64,000 nt of DNA from Comamonadaceae bacterium (GCA_947450695.1 CANFWV010000003.1:62001-126000), one strand, 5' to 3'; counted from the stretch's first letter, positions 26,114 to 34,367 are shown. Notes: generated by a model not told the origin, from the letters alone. Made by a program: numbers and translations.

Positions 26114-27132
26114 AAAACTGGACTGCCAAATTTAAAGAACAAACGTCGCTGCTCGCTATGGCATTGAGCGTTCTGGCTATCAGCGCGCCCACCACCAGCC
26201 TGGCGCAAACACCCGCCCGACTCGACAAGCTGGTGGTCGCCGGCTGGAGCAAACCCATCACCGAAATCACCAACTTACTGGTTGAAGAAGACAAGGGCTT
26301 TTTCAAAGCGCGCGGCATTGAACTGGGCTACGTGCCGGGCGCAGGGGGCGGTGATGCTTTGCGCAACATCTTAAGCGGCCAAGCCGACATTGCCTTCACA
26401 GATCCGGGTTCATTTTTTGCGGCCTTGGACAAAGGTGAACAACTGCACGCCATCTACGACATCTATCCGCAAAACGTCTTCAACGTCGTGTCCCTCAAAT
26501 CAGCCAACATCAACAAGCCAGCCGACCTCAAAGGCAAACGCATTGGCGTTTACAGCCTGTCGAGCGGCACCCGGCAAAACCTTCAGGTCCTTTTGCACGA
26601 AGCCGGTTTGAGCGAATCCGACGTCACCGTGGTGGTGACGGGTTTGTTGAACTTCGCACCGCTGATGCAAGGGCAGGTTGACGCCACCGCCGCCACAGAC
26701 ACCGGCTTACTGGTCGGCAAACAACGCGGCCTAGGCGACGTGAATGTGATGGAAGTCAAAAAACACCTGAACATTTCAAGCGACTTTTTTGTGGTTCGTG
26801 AGGACACCTACCAACAGAAAAAAGAAGTCCTCAAGCGCTTTCTGCTGGCCTACCGTGACAGCGCAAACTGGATGATCAGCGCGCCTGAAGAAGCCGCTAA
26901 GCTGGCCGTCAAATACGCCATCGACGGGCAGAACCCTGCCATCAATATCGAAGTCATCAAGCTGCGCAATCTGTCCAGCGTCTCGGTCAACACGCAAAAA
27001 AATGGGCTTGGTTCTTTTGACATGCTCGCGCTGCAAAAAGGAGCTCAATCCTACAAAGCGTTTGGCGTGATTCAGCGTGACATCAAAATCTCTGACGTCG
27101 TCAGTCAAGACTTATTGCCAGGGAAAAAATGA
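26110..27132 (+). CDS. NMT1/THI5-like periplasmic substrate-binding protein
   Basis: A 340-residue secreted binding protein with a Sec signal ending near SLAQT. The fold group is the NMT1/THI5, SsuA-like family: LLVEEDKGFFKARGIELGYVPGAGGGDALRNILSGQADIAF is characteristic, and KPADLKGKRIGVY follows. Relatives ThiY and THI5-like proteins bind formylaminopyrimidine or other pyrimidines, but sulfonate and nitrate binders share the fold. The TPP-riboswitch context makes a thiamin-related ligand the best inference. Overlaps both neighbours by ATGA. Confidence 0.88.
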   Translation: MKNWTAKFKEQTSLLAMALSVLAISAPTTSLAQTPARLDKLVVAGWSKPITEITNLLVEEDKGFFKARGIELGYVPGAGGGDALRNILSGQADIAFTDPGSFFAALDKGEQLHAIYDIYPQNVFNVVSLKSANINKPADLKGKRIGVYSLSSGTRQNLQVLLHEAGLSESDVTVVVTGLLNFAPLMQGQVDATAATDTGLLVGKQRGLGDVNVMEVKKHLNISSDFFVVREDTYQQKKEVLKRFLLAYRDSANWMISAPEEAAKLAVKYAIDGQNPAINIEVIKLRNLSSVSVNTQKNGLGSFDMLALQKGAQSYKAFGVIQRDIKISDVVSQDLLPGKK

Positions 27133-27911
27133 GCGTAGACCGCCGCCCCTTTCAAGGCAAAGTCGTCTTGGTCACTGGTGCCAGCCGCGGTATTGGCGCG
27201 GCCATTGCCAAGGCGTTTGCACGCGAAGGCGCCATGGTCTTGGTCAACTACCTGCAAAACGCAGCCGCCGCTGACGAGGTGGTACAAGCCTGCCAACAAC
27301 TGGGCGGCGACGCCATGGCCTTGCAGGCCGATGTGCGCGAGCCGCAAGCGGTCACCGCCATGGTCGCGCAGGCGCTGCTGGAAACCGGCCGCATTGATGT
27401 GGTGGTCAACAACGCCTTCAGCCCGTATGGCTTTGACCCCGAGCAGCGCCAGCGTTTTTGGGAACTGCCGTGGGAGGCCTTTCAAACCCAATTCGACGGC
27501 TCGGTGCAAGCCGCCTACAACGTCTGCCAAGCCGTGCTGCCGCACTTCCGGCAACGCACGCAAGGCAGCATCATCAACATGGTGAGTGACTTGGTGGAAC
27601 GCCCGACCGTGGCTTACAACGACTACGCCACCGCCAAGTCAGCCTTGGTCGGTTTCAGTCGACATCTGGCGACGGATTTAGGGCCGCTGGGCATTCGCGT
27701 GAACTGTATCGCGCCCGGTTTGGTGATGCCCACGGAATCAAGTCGCCTGACGCGGGAAGCTGTCAAAGACGCAATCGTGGCGCAAACGCCGTTGGGCCGC
27801 ATCGGCACGCCTGAAGACATCACCGGACCGGTCTTGTTCTTGGCCTCTGACTGGAGCCGATTCATGACCGGTCAGGTGCTGGTGGTCGACGGCGGTTTGG
27901 TGATGAAATGA
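27129..27911 (+). CDS. Short-chain dehydrogenase/reductase (SDR)
   Basis: A 260-residue classical SDR. The cofactor motif TGASRGIGAAIA, the NNA segment, the catalytic Ser in INMVSD, and YATAK (Tyr/Lys) are intact, and DGGLVMK closes the protein. It would interconvert an alcohol and an aldehyde or ketone with NAD(P)H. It is coupled to the binding-protein gene (ATGA at 27129-27132). In the proposed route it would reduce the aldehyde made by the LuxC-like enzyme to a hydroxymethyl or hydroxyethyl group. Its 3' end overlaps the 3' end of thiD by 40 bases, tail to tail. Confidence 0.9.
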   Translation: MSVDRRPFQGKVVLVTGASRGIGAAIAKAFAREGAMVLVNYLQNAAAADEVVQACQQLGGDAMALQADVREPQAVTAMVAQALLETGRIDVVVNNAFSPYGFDPEQRQRFWELPWEAFQTQFDGSVQAAYNVCQAVLPHFRQRTQGSIINMVSDLVERPTVAYNDYATAKSALVGFSRHLATDLGPLGIRVNCIAPGLVMPTESSRLTREAVKDAIVAQTPLGRIGTPEDITGPVLFLASDWSRFMTGQVLVVDGGLVMK

Positions 27912-28744
27912 AGCGGCACAGGCGCAAAACCATGGTTCAAGGGACCATGGCCTAAGCCGGTTTCAACCGCCGCACCGGCAGCAATAGCGGCCAAAATATA
28001 AACTCGCGCTTGTTGCACAGCATCTCGCAGCGGCAGCCCCAGCGCGAGATGCGAGGCAATGGCAGACGACAAAGTGCAGCCCGTGCCGTGCACGTTTTTA
28101 CTGGCGATACGCTCAGAGCGTAAATGCAGCCAAGGCTGGTCGTTCTCGGCCAACACATCCACCACCGCTTGCCCCTGCAAGTGGCCGCCCTTGAGCAACA
28201 CGGCGCGGGCACCCATCGCCATTAAATCGCTGGCGGCTTGCTCCAGCTGGTCCGCACGTTCAATCGGTCTCCCCAACAGCAAAGCCGCCTCGTCAAGGTT
28301 CGGCGTGATCACACTCACCAGTGGAAAAAGCTCTTGCTGCAGCACCTGAACCGTGTCCTGTTCAATCAAACGGTCGCCACTGGTGGCCACCATGACAGGG
28401 TCAAGTACCACGTTCACAAGCTGGTAGTGGCGAATCGCCCAAGCCACGACCTTGACGACTTCCGGGGAATGCAGCATGCCGATCTTCACTGCGTCCACGC
28501 CGATGTCTTCAATGACGGCTTGCAATTGCGCCTTTAAAAACTCAGGTGGTACGGCATGAATACCGCGCACGCCCAGCGTGTTTTGAGCCGTCAGGGCCGT
28601 GATGGCGGTCATGCCGTAGCAACCCAACGCGCTGAAGGTTTTCAGGTCGGCCTGAATGCCGGCACCGCCGCCACTGTCAGAACCGGCAATAGACAAAACA
28701 CGGGCATAGCGGTGGTGAGGGATGGGGAAGGCGTAAGTGCTCAT
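27872..28744 (-). CDS. thiD: Hydroxymethylpyrimidine/phosphomethylpyrimidine kinase
   Basis: A ThiD-family kinase that phosphorylates HMP to HMP-P and then HMP-PP. The N-terminal VLSIAGSDSGGGAGIQADLK and the C-terminal VHGTGCTLSSAIASHLA anion-hole motif are clear. ATG 28744 (MSTYAFPIP) is the likely start; an in-frame Met lies six codons upstream at 28762. It is transcribed toward the LuxE/LuxC operon and divergently from thiO. The TPP riboswitch upstream of thiO is on the opposite strand and does not lie in its mRNA. Confidence 0.95.
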   Translation of the reverse strand: MSTYAFPIPHHRYARVLSIAGSDSGGGAGIQADLKTFSALGCYGMTAITALTAQNTLGVRGIHAVPPEFLKAQLQAVIEDIGVDAVKIGMLHSPEVVKVVAWAIRHYQLVNVVLDPVMVATSGDRLIEQDTVQVLQQELFPLVSVITPNLDEAALLLGRPIERADQLEQAASDLMAMGARAVLLKGGHLQGQAVVDVLAENDQPWLHLRSERIASKNVHGTGCTLSSAIASHLALGLPLRDAVQQARVYILAAIAAGAAVETGLGHGPLNHGFAPVPLHFITKPPSTTST

Positions 28745-28818
28745 CACAAAATTATCGGGCATGTTGCACCGCCTTAAAGCCAGGTAAGCGACTTGTGATG
28801 TAATTCTGGCTACGGATG

Positions 28819-28897
28819 AAACAGGGGTGTCTGGCTTGACAGCCGGTCTGAGAAAAACCCTAAGACCCGATCCAGATCATGCTGGCGTGGGAAGTTT
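28819..28897 (+). promoter_or_regulatory. TPP riboswitch (THI element) 2
   Basis: GGGGTGTC, CTGAGAAAAACCC and CCGATCCAGATCATGCTGGCGTGGGAAG match the TPP aptamer blocks in order. AAAC at 28819-28822 and GTTT at 28894-28897 can form the closing P1 helix. It leads the thiO-thiS-thiG-thiE genes with the thiO start about 60 bases downstream. The open frame continues upstream through the riboswitch, but those codons should not count as protein. Confidence 0.93.
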
Positions 28898-28955
28898 TCA
28901 GACAGCGTCGTTTTTACCCAGCACGCTCTTGTTTTGTCCACCTGCTTTACTTCAG

Positions 28956-30101
28956 ATGGATTCAATGACAACCGCTCCCCGCGCTTCTAGTGTCCCCAGT
29001 GCTCACATGATTGTTCTCGGTGCTGGCCTCATGGGCCGGCTGCTGGCCGTGACGCTGGTCCAAGCCGGCCACAGGGTTGAAGTGCATGAAGCTGGCTCAC
29101 CAGACGCCACCACATCTGCTGCCCGCGCAGCAGCGGCCATGTTGGCGCCGCTAGCGGAATCTGCAGTGACAGAAAACGGCGTGGTTCGCATGGGCAGTCA
29201 CGGCCTCAAACGCTGGCCCGAACTCATCGCGCAGCTGGCACAACCGACCTTTTTTCAACACAACGGCACCTTGATCGTCTGGCACCGTCAAGACGCGGCG
29301 GAGGCCTCGCGCTTTCAGCGGCAACTTGACACTACCGCCCGCGCCATGCCCGAGTTGCAAGCAGCCCAATCGCTGGACGCCGCTGCCATCAGCGCACTCG
29401 AACCCGCGCTAGGTCAGCGCTTTGCGCAAGGCTTGTATTTGCCAGGTGAAGGCCAGCTCGACAACCGACAGCTGCTGGCCGCCTTGCTGCATCAGTTGGA
29501 GCAACTCCAGGTCGAGCTGCACTGGAACAGCCCACGCTCACCCGAAGCGTTTTCGCCCGGCACAGCAGGCCAGCCCGACTGGGTGTTTGACTGCCGTGGT
29601 CTGGGTGCCAAGCCACATTGGCAAGGCTTGCGCGGTGTACGCGGTGAAGTAGTGCGCGTGCATGCACCCGAAGTGACGTTGCTGAGGCCGGTGCGTCTGG
29701 TGCATCCGCGTTACCCGCTTTATATTGCGCCCAAAGAAGAGCATGTTTTTGTGATCGGTGCGACCGAGATTGAATCCGAAGACATGTCACCGGCCAGCGT
29801 GCGTTCCGCGCTTGAATTGCTCAGCGCAGCGTACTCGGTGCACTCGGGCTTTGCCGAAGCGCGACTGCTTGAAATCTCCACGCAATGCCGTCCGACCTTG
29901 ATTGACAACCTGCCCGCTGTGCGCTTCACCGGCGCACGTTCACTGCAAATCAACGGCTTGTACCGCCACGGTTTTTTGATTGCGCCGGCCATGCTCGACG
30001 TCGTGATGGAACTACTGACCACCGGCGACAGCGAGCTGGCGCGCACCTTTGACCTTCGGGTTGAACACCTCTCCAATAGGCCAGCATGCAAATCTTTGTG
30101 A
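28956..30101 (+). CDS. thiO: Glycine oxidase ThiO
   Basis: An FAD-dependent DAO-family protein of about 381 residues. It oxidises glycine to iminoglycine, the nitrogen and carbon donor for the thiazole ring in aerobic bacteria. The FAD motif IVLGAGLMGRLLAVTL lies close to the N-terminus and the C-terminal NGLYRHGFLIAPAM matches ThiO. The start could be ATG 28956, 28965 or 29007; upstream codons belong to the riboswitch leader. The gene overlaps thiS by 16 bases. Confidence 0.9.
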   Translation: MDSMTTAPRASSVPSAHMIVLGAGLMGRLLAVTLVQAGHRVEVHEAGSPDATTSAARAAAAMLAPLAESAVTENGVVRMGSHGLKRWPELIAQLAQPTFFQHNGTLIVWHRQDAAEASRFQRQLDTTARAMPELQAAQSLDAAAISALEPALGQRFAQGLYLPGEGQLDNRQLLAALLHQLEQLQVELHWNSPRSPEAFSPGTAGQPDWVFDCRGLGAKPHWQGLRGVRGEVVRVHAPEVTLLRPVRLVHPRYPLYIAPKEEHVFVIGATEIESEDMSPASVRSALELLSAAYSVHSGFAEARLLEISTQCRPTLIDNLPAVRFTGARSLQINGLYRHGFLIAPAMLDVVMELLTTGDSELARTFDLRVEHLSNRPACKSL

Positions 30102-30283
30102 ACCGCATCCCGCACGACATCGACGCGGCCGCCACGCTTGCCGACGCACTGACCTTGGCCAACGCACGGCCGCCTTTTGCTGCGGCCGTGAACCTGCAGT
30201 TCGTGCCCAAAACCCGATACGCGGCGACGCTGCTACAAGCCGGCGACGAGATCGAAATCATTGCCCCCATCACCGGCGGCTAA
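30086..30283 (+). CDS. thiS: Sulfur carrier protein ThiS
   Basis: A 65-residue ubiquitin-like protein ending in ITGG, the di-glycine tail that is adenylated and converted to a thiocarboxylate to give sulfur for the thiazole. The N-terminus MQIFVNRIPHDI and the EIEIIAPITGG tail are typical. It starts inside the end of thiO and is followed by thiG after 27 bases. Confidence 0.95.
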   Translation: MQIFVNRIPHDIDAAATLADALTLANARPPFAAAVNLQFVPKTRYAATLLQAGDEIEIIAPITGG

Positions 30284-30310
30284 ACCAGCCGCTCAGTCAG
30301 GATTAGATTC

Positions 30311-31129
30311 ATGAACGACGCTTCAACTTCAGTGGCCGCAGATACGCTGGTCCTCTACGGCGAAACCTTCCAGAGCCGCTTGCTGCTCGGCACGGCGCGC
30401 TACCCGTCGCCCAGCGTCATGGAGGCGGCCCTGCGGCGTGCCAAGCCGGCCATGGTTACGGCGTCACTGCGTCGCCAAGGCGTTGTCACCGCGGACACCA
30501 GCAACGGCTTTTGGGAACTCCTCAAAAAGCTCGGCATTCCGGTGTTGCCCAACACTGCCGGTTGCCACAGCATGCAAGAAGTCATCACCACCGCGCAGAT
30601 GGCGCGCGAAGTTTTTTCGACCGACTGGATCAAGCTCGAACTGATCGGCGACGACTACACACTACAGCCCGACACGCTCAATTTAGTGGAGGTTGCCAGC
30701 CACCTCATCAAAGACGGTTTCAAGGTCTTGCCCTATTGCACAGAAGACTTGGTACTGTGTCGCAAATTAGTCGACGTCGGTTGTCAAGCTGTGATGCCAT
30801 GGGCCGCACCCATTGGCACGGGCAAAGGCCCCATCAACCCCTACGCCATGCGCCTGCTGCGTGAGCGGCTCGACGTTCCCATGATTGTTGACGCCGGGCT
30901 CGGCCTGCCCTCACATGCCTGTCAAGTGATGGAGTGGGGTTACGACGGCGTGCTGCTCAACACCGCCGTGGCACAGGCGCAAGACCCGTTGCTGATGGCC
31001 GGCGCTTTTGCCGATGCCGTGCAGGCCGGCCGCAGCGCACACCGCGGTGGCGTGATGGCAGAGCAAGAAGCCGCACAGCCCAGTACCCCTGTGTTGGGTA
31101 CGCCGTTTTGGCACCACGCTGGCGACTAG
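30311..31129 (+). CDS. thiG: Thiazole synthase
   Basis: A 272-residue TIM-barrel enzyme that combines deoxyxylulose phosphate, iminoglycine and ThiS-thiocarboxylate into the thiazole phosphate carboxylate. Visible blocks are FQSRLLLGTARYPS, the Schiff-base Lys region WIKLELIGDD, and VDAGLGLPSHACQVMEWGYDGVLLNTAVAQAQDP. Full length compared with the family, plus a short Glu/Ala-rich tail. Part of the riboswitch-controlled thi operon. Confidence 0.96.
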   Translation: MNDASTSVAADTLVLYGETFQSRLLLGTARYPSPSVMEAALRRAKPAMVTASLRRQGVVTADTSNGFWELLKKLGIPVLPNTAGCHSMQEVITTAQMAREVFSTDWIKLELIGDDYTLQPDTLNLVEVASHLIKDGFKVLPYCTEDLVLCRKLVDVGCQAVMPWAAPIGTGKGPINPYAMRLLRERLDVPMIVDAGLGLPSHACQVMEWGYDGVLLNTAVAQAQDPLLMAGAFADAVQAGRSAHRGGVMAEQEAAQPSTPVLGTPFWHHAGD

Positions 31130-31152
31130 AGCAAAAGCGTAAAGGAAACGCC

Positions 31153-32112
31153 ATGACTAACACGCAACACCCTGTGCAGACTTTGGAGAGCATCGACCAC
31201 GACCGCGCCGTGCAGACAATTGTCAGCACGCATCAAGCTGCTTTCGGTCTTGAAACATCTTCAGCTGCGGTCTACAAATCCGTCAACAACGCTGTCTACA
31301 ACGCCGCCAATGAAGCCTGCTTGCGCATGGGTTTTATCGAGATCGACGCGGACAGTGTCGCCAAGGCCTGGCAGGCTCAAACAGAACGTACCGGCCAGTT
31401 TGACGCGACCCAATGGCCCACAGAACCGAGCGACTTCGGCATTCAGCCTTTGCCTCGAAAAAACAGCTTTGCGCCCTGCCCGCAACAACTCGGTCTGTAT
31501 GCCGTGTTGCCCGATGCGGCGTGGGTCGCACGCATGGCCAGAGCCGGTGTACCCACAGTGCAACTGCGCTTCAAGTCAGAAGAGCCCGCGGCCATTGCGC
31601 ACGAAGTACAAGCCGCCGTCAATGCGGTGCAAGACACGAACGCGCTGCTCTTCATCAACGACCACTGGCAAGCGGCGATTGACGCTGGAGCCTACGGCGT
31701 TCACCTAGGCCAAGAAGACTTGGACACCGCCGACCTGAACGCCATTCGCCACGCGGGACTGCGCTTGGGACTCAGCACCCACGGCTACGCAGAAATAATG
31801 CGAGCCGACGCGCACGCGCCCAGCTACATTGCCATGGGCGCCGTGTTCCCCACCACGCTCAAACGCATGCTCACAGCGCCGCAAGGCACAGGCCGACTGA
31901 GCGCCTATGTCAGCGTGTTATGTGACTACCCACTGGTCGCCATTGGCGGCATTGATGCGGCCCGCTTGCCCGACGTCATGGCCAGCGGTGTCGGTTCTGC
32001 AGCGGTCGTCCGCGCACTGGTGGCGGCAGCTGATCCAGAAACCGAAGCGAGTCGGCTCCAGGCTGAAATTTTGAAACTCAGCCATCAGAACAGCCAAAAA
32101 AGCACGCTATAA
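31153..32112 (+). CDS. thiE: Thiamin phosphate synthase with N-terminal extension
   Basis: A 319-residue protein, whereas typical ThiE has about 210. The C-terminal part from about residue 112 is ThiE: LGLYAVLPD, VPTVQLRFKS, LFINDHWQAAIDAGAYGVHLGQEDL, and the phosphate site at VAIGGID. It joins HMP-PP and thiazole phosphate to thiamin phosphate. The first 110 residues (for example SSAAVYKSVNNAVYNAANEA) form a separate helical-looking region I cannot assign; it may be a lineage-specific extension in Burkholderiales. ATG 31153 has AAAGGAAA upstream. Last gene before tRNA-Asn. Confidence 0.9.
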   Translation: MTNTQHPVQTLESIDHDRAVQTIVSTHQAAFGLETSSAAVYKSVNNAVYNAANEACLRMGFIEIDADSVAKAWQAQTERTGQFDATQWPTEPSDFGIQPLPRKNSFAPCPQQLGLYAVLPDAAWVARMARAGVPTVQLRFKSEEPAAIAHEVQAAVNAVQDTNALLFINDHWQAAIDAGAYGVHLGQEDLDTADLNAIRHAGLRLGLSTHGYAEIMRADAHAPSYIAMGAVFPTTLKRMLTAPQGTGRLSAYVSVLCDYPLVAIGGIDAARLPDVMASGVGSAAVVRALVAAADPETEASRLQAEILKLSHQNSQKSTL

Positions 32113-32125
32113 TCTGAGGCTTCAT

Positions 32126-32201
32126 TCCTCGATAGCTCAGTTGGTAGAGCGCCGGACTGTTAATCCGTAGGTCCCTGGTTCGAGCCCAGGTCGAGGAGCC
32201 A
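32126..32201 (+). tRNA. tRNA-Asn (GTT)
   Basis: A complete cloverleaf of 76 bases. The acceptor strands TCCTCGA and TCGAGGA pair exactly, the D arm contains AGCTCAGTTGGTAGAGC, the anticodon loop CTGTTAA gives GTT at 32159-32161, and the T arm holds GGTTCGAGCC. CCA is encoded at 32199-32201. Confidence 0.97.
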
Positions 32202-32222
32202 GAACAAGCCGAACAGGCTCTC

Positions 32223-32261
32223 AGCCCCCTGCTATTCACAAGATAGCAGGGGGCTTTTTTT
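32223..32261 (+). terminator. Rho-independent terminator after tRNA-Asn
   Basis: A perfect 13-bp stem (AGCCCCCTGCTAT with ATAGCAGGGGGCT) with a 7-base loop is followed by seven T residues. It ends the tRNA transcript and possibly thi read-through. Confidence 0.93.
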
Positions 32262-32293
32262 GTGCACAATCAGAAAACAATAGGAAGAAAAAC

Positions 32294-32551
32294 ATGACCG
32301 AAAAAAGCGCTAAACGGATCTATCTTGAAACATTCGAAGACTTTGACAACGGTCTGTCAGACCTGATTGACCTGTGGTCAAGCGCTGACAAGAAGGTCAC
32401 GGTAAAAATTAAAGAAGCAGCACTCGCTAATTACAAAGAAGACTTGGATGAAGCCACCCTCCAGTGGGCCGACAACAAAGCCAAGTCTAAAAAGTACGCA
32501 GCTATCGCTGAAGAACTGGCTGAATTCGAAGAAGCACTGAAGCAAGGCTGA
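32294..32551 (+). CDS. Small acidic hypothetical protein
   Basis: An 85-residue protein, mostly charged and helical in look (YKEDLDEATLQWADNKAKSKKYAAIAEELAEFEEALKQG), so a coiled coil is possible in the C-terminal half. No family recognised and no signal peptide. AGGAAG precedes the ATG by 5 bases. It is a single gene following the tRNA terminator. Confidence 0.6.
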   Translation: MTEKSAKRIYLETFEDFDNGLSDLIDLWSSADKKVTVKIKEAALANYKEDLDEATLQWADNKAKSKKYAAIAEELAEFEEALKQG

Positions 32552-32653
32552 TAGATTGCGGCAAACGTGTCACCGGAACATCCCTTGACGCTCAAGGCCC
32601 GCAAACTATGAAAAAAATCTTCGGCGCGAAGTCACCGAAGGTGCAACGCTGGC

Positions 32654-33535
32654 TCAACGGGTCATTGAGCAGGGCCAATCAAGCAAAGCAGATAGTGACC
32701 GCCCCATCACCCATGGCAAGTCTTCTTGACTGATGAAGTCCAATGTCTCTGTGAAATGGGTCACAGCCTCTCGGTACGAACAAGGAAGACGCGATACGTC
32801 GGACCCCCAAAGCATTCTTTTAGGGCCAAATGATTGGTAGATCGCTTCCAAGTAGCCATTGAATTTGCGAAATGGATAAGGCGCATTGCTGTAACACGGC
32901 ACTGCCGATGTTTTGATCGCAACGTTAGAACGACGCGCCAACGGCAGCACACGCTTCAAGTCCTCACCGCATTCATCATCCCGGTGCTGGCTGTGCATTC
33001 CAAGGTGATCAACGATCAACGTCAGATTAGGGTGCCGGCTTGCGATACGGTCAATGTCTGCCATTCGACCCGGCGCCAGAAGCATCACGGGTATTCGGTA
33101 GCGCTCGCAGCTGGCCCAGAAGTCGTCAAGAGTACCGTCAGTCAACCAGCTCGCCCACTCCGGCTTGTGAAAAGTCATGCGGATGCCCGCCATGTGCGCT
33201 TGATCGCGCCAGGTCGGCAGTTGGGCTAAAGCCCCCGCAGCGGTCGGGTTGAACCGGCCCATCACCAAAAAACGACCAGGGTACTGGGCTGCAGTCTCAA
33301 GTGCGAACAGGTTGCTGTCGCCCACCGGTGATGGCGGCACGATAATCGCGCGGCTCACGCCTGCGGTGTTCATCATGTCGGTCATCTCCAGCCCGTTGAT
33401 CGGCTCAGCCCGGTGAGGACGCGCGCCGGGCACCGCCACAAAACTAGGTGTCCCTTGATTTTCAGAAGGCCATGGGCGGTCTGGGCGATGAGCCTCCCAG
33501 ACATGGACTTGAGCATCTGTGATGATCATGCGCAC
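32654..33535 (-). CDS. Amidohydrolase family 2 (TIM-barrel) hydrolase
   Basis: A 293-residue metal-dependent hydrolase of the amidohydrolase-2/ACMSD-LigI-like group. The N-terminal metal motif reads TDAQVHVW, with Gln where many members have His (DxHxH), a variant also seen in this group. VDHLGMH, the AIKTSA strand and MLWGSDVSR (final Asp) are present. It starts 9 bases after the next amidohydrolase gene on the same strand and is probably cotranscribed with it and a Bug receptor. Likely opens a lactone or cleaves a small cyclic acid; substrate unknown. Confidence 0.82.
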   Translation of the reverse strand: MRMIITDAQVHVWEAHRPDRPWPSENQGTPSFVAVPGARPHRAEPINGLEMTDMMNTAGVSRAIIVPPSPVGDSNLFALETAAQYPGRFLVMGRFNPTAAGALAQLPTWRDQAHMAGIRMTFHKPEWASWLTDGTLDDFWASCERYRIPVMLLAPGRMADIDRIASRHPNLTLIVDHLGMHSQHRDDECGEDLKRVLPLARRSNVAIKTSAVPCYSNAPYPFRKFNGYLEAIYQSFGPKRMLWGSDVSRLPCSYREAVTHFTETLDFISQEDLPWVMGRSLSALLDWPCSMTR

Positions 33536-33543
33536 AGTCTCAC

Positions 33544-34362
33544 TTAACGGAAGTAAAGATCAATGGCATTACGGTCTATCACCCGGCGGTTTCGAGCGTC
33601 CGGCACCGCCTCGTCGTACCAATCCAGAGTGCTTTGATACGTCGTGGATTCCGCCCCAACGAATGGACAGTCGCTGGCCCAAAGCAAACGCTCATAACCC
33701 ACTTGGCGGGCCATCTCGAGAGCCAGCCCAACTGAGTGCGGACCAAGCCTATAGCCAGCTGAGAGCTTGACCCAGGTGTTCCCTTTCTGAACCGCGCGAA
33801 CTGTGGCTTGAAAGCCCTCGCATTTTTCCAGCAACTGTGGATCAGGCCGGGCAATGTGGTCAATGACGATCTTGACGCCCGATTTCAAAAGCGCAGGGAG
33901 CACCAAGGGAATGCGAGGACCATCCAGGTGAAGATGAACATGCCAGTTCATGTCGGCAAGTCGCCAAAGAAAGCGCCGGTACTCCCAACTGTCAAGATCT
34001 GGCAGTTTCGGCATGCTAATGAAAGGTAGCCGCACACCCACAATACCGTCACGGGCGAGCTGATCCAGTTCGTGCCGCCCAACTGTGGGCTCAAGAATCA
34101 CGGTGCCACGCCAGAGCGGTCGCGAGCGCAGTGACCTGACCACATAGTCGTTGCAATCTGCCCAAGGACTGGCTGCAGCAATGACGCAGAACTTGACGCC
34201 ATGGTCATCAAGCGTTGACTCTAGCTTCTCAGCGGTGAAATCGTAGTCTGGGGCGTGCCGGGGATCAGGCATCAGGGGCATTGAGCGCGTAAAAATATGC
34301 ACATGGGTGTCGACCAGCGGAGCATCTGGCAACTGGGCACGGGTAGTTGAGATAACAGACAT
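33544..34362 (-). CDS. Amidohydrolase family 2 (TIM-barrel) hydrolase
   Basis: A 272-residue amidohydrolase. It carries the full DTHVHIF metal motif, DHIARPDP, the WVKLSAGYR strand and WASDCPFV with the last metal Asp. It resembles 2-pyrone-4,6-dicarboxylate lactonase relatives. Position between another amidohydrolase and a Bug receptor gene (5 bases away) suggests it hydrolyses the compound taken up by that receptor. Confidence 0.86.
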   Translation of the reverse strand: MSVISTTRAQLPDAPLVDTHVHIFTRSMPLMPDPRHAPDYDFTAEKLESTLDDHGVKFCVIAAASPWADCNDYVVRSLRSRPLWRGTVILEPTVGRHELDQLARDGIVGVRLPFISMPKLPDLDSWEYRRFLWRLADMNWHVHLHLDGPRIPLVLPALLKSGVKIVIDHIARPDPQLLEKCEGFQATVRAVQKGNTWVKLSAGYRLGPHSVGLALEMARQVGYERLLWASDCPFVGAESTTYQSTLDWYDEAVPDARNRRVIDRNAIDLYFR

Positions 34363-34367
34363 ATGAA

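Noticed and set aside
28827-28955. Extension of ThiO upstream of codon 28956
   Set aside because: The extra codons run through the TPP aptamer; its conserved bases show RNA, not protein, selection.
30934-31152. Longer ThiE start inside thiG
   Set aside because: These codons lie within the thiG reading region in a different frame, while ATG 31153 has its own ribosome site.
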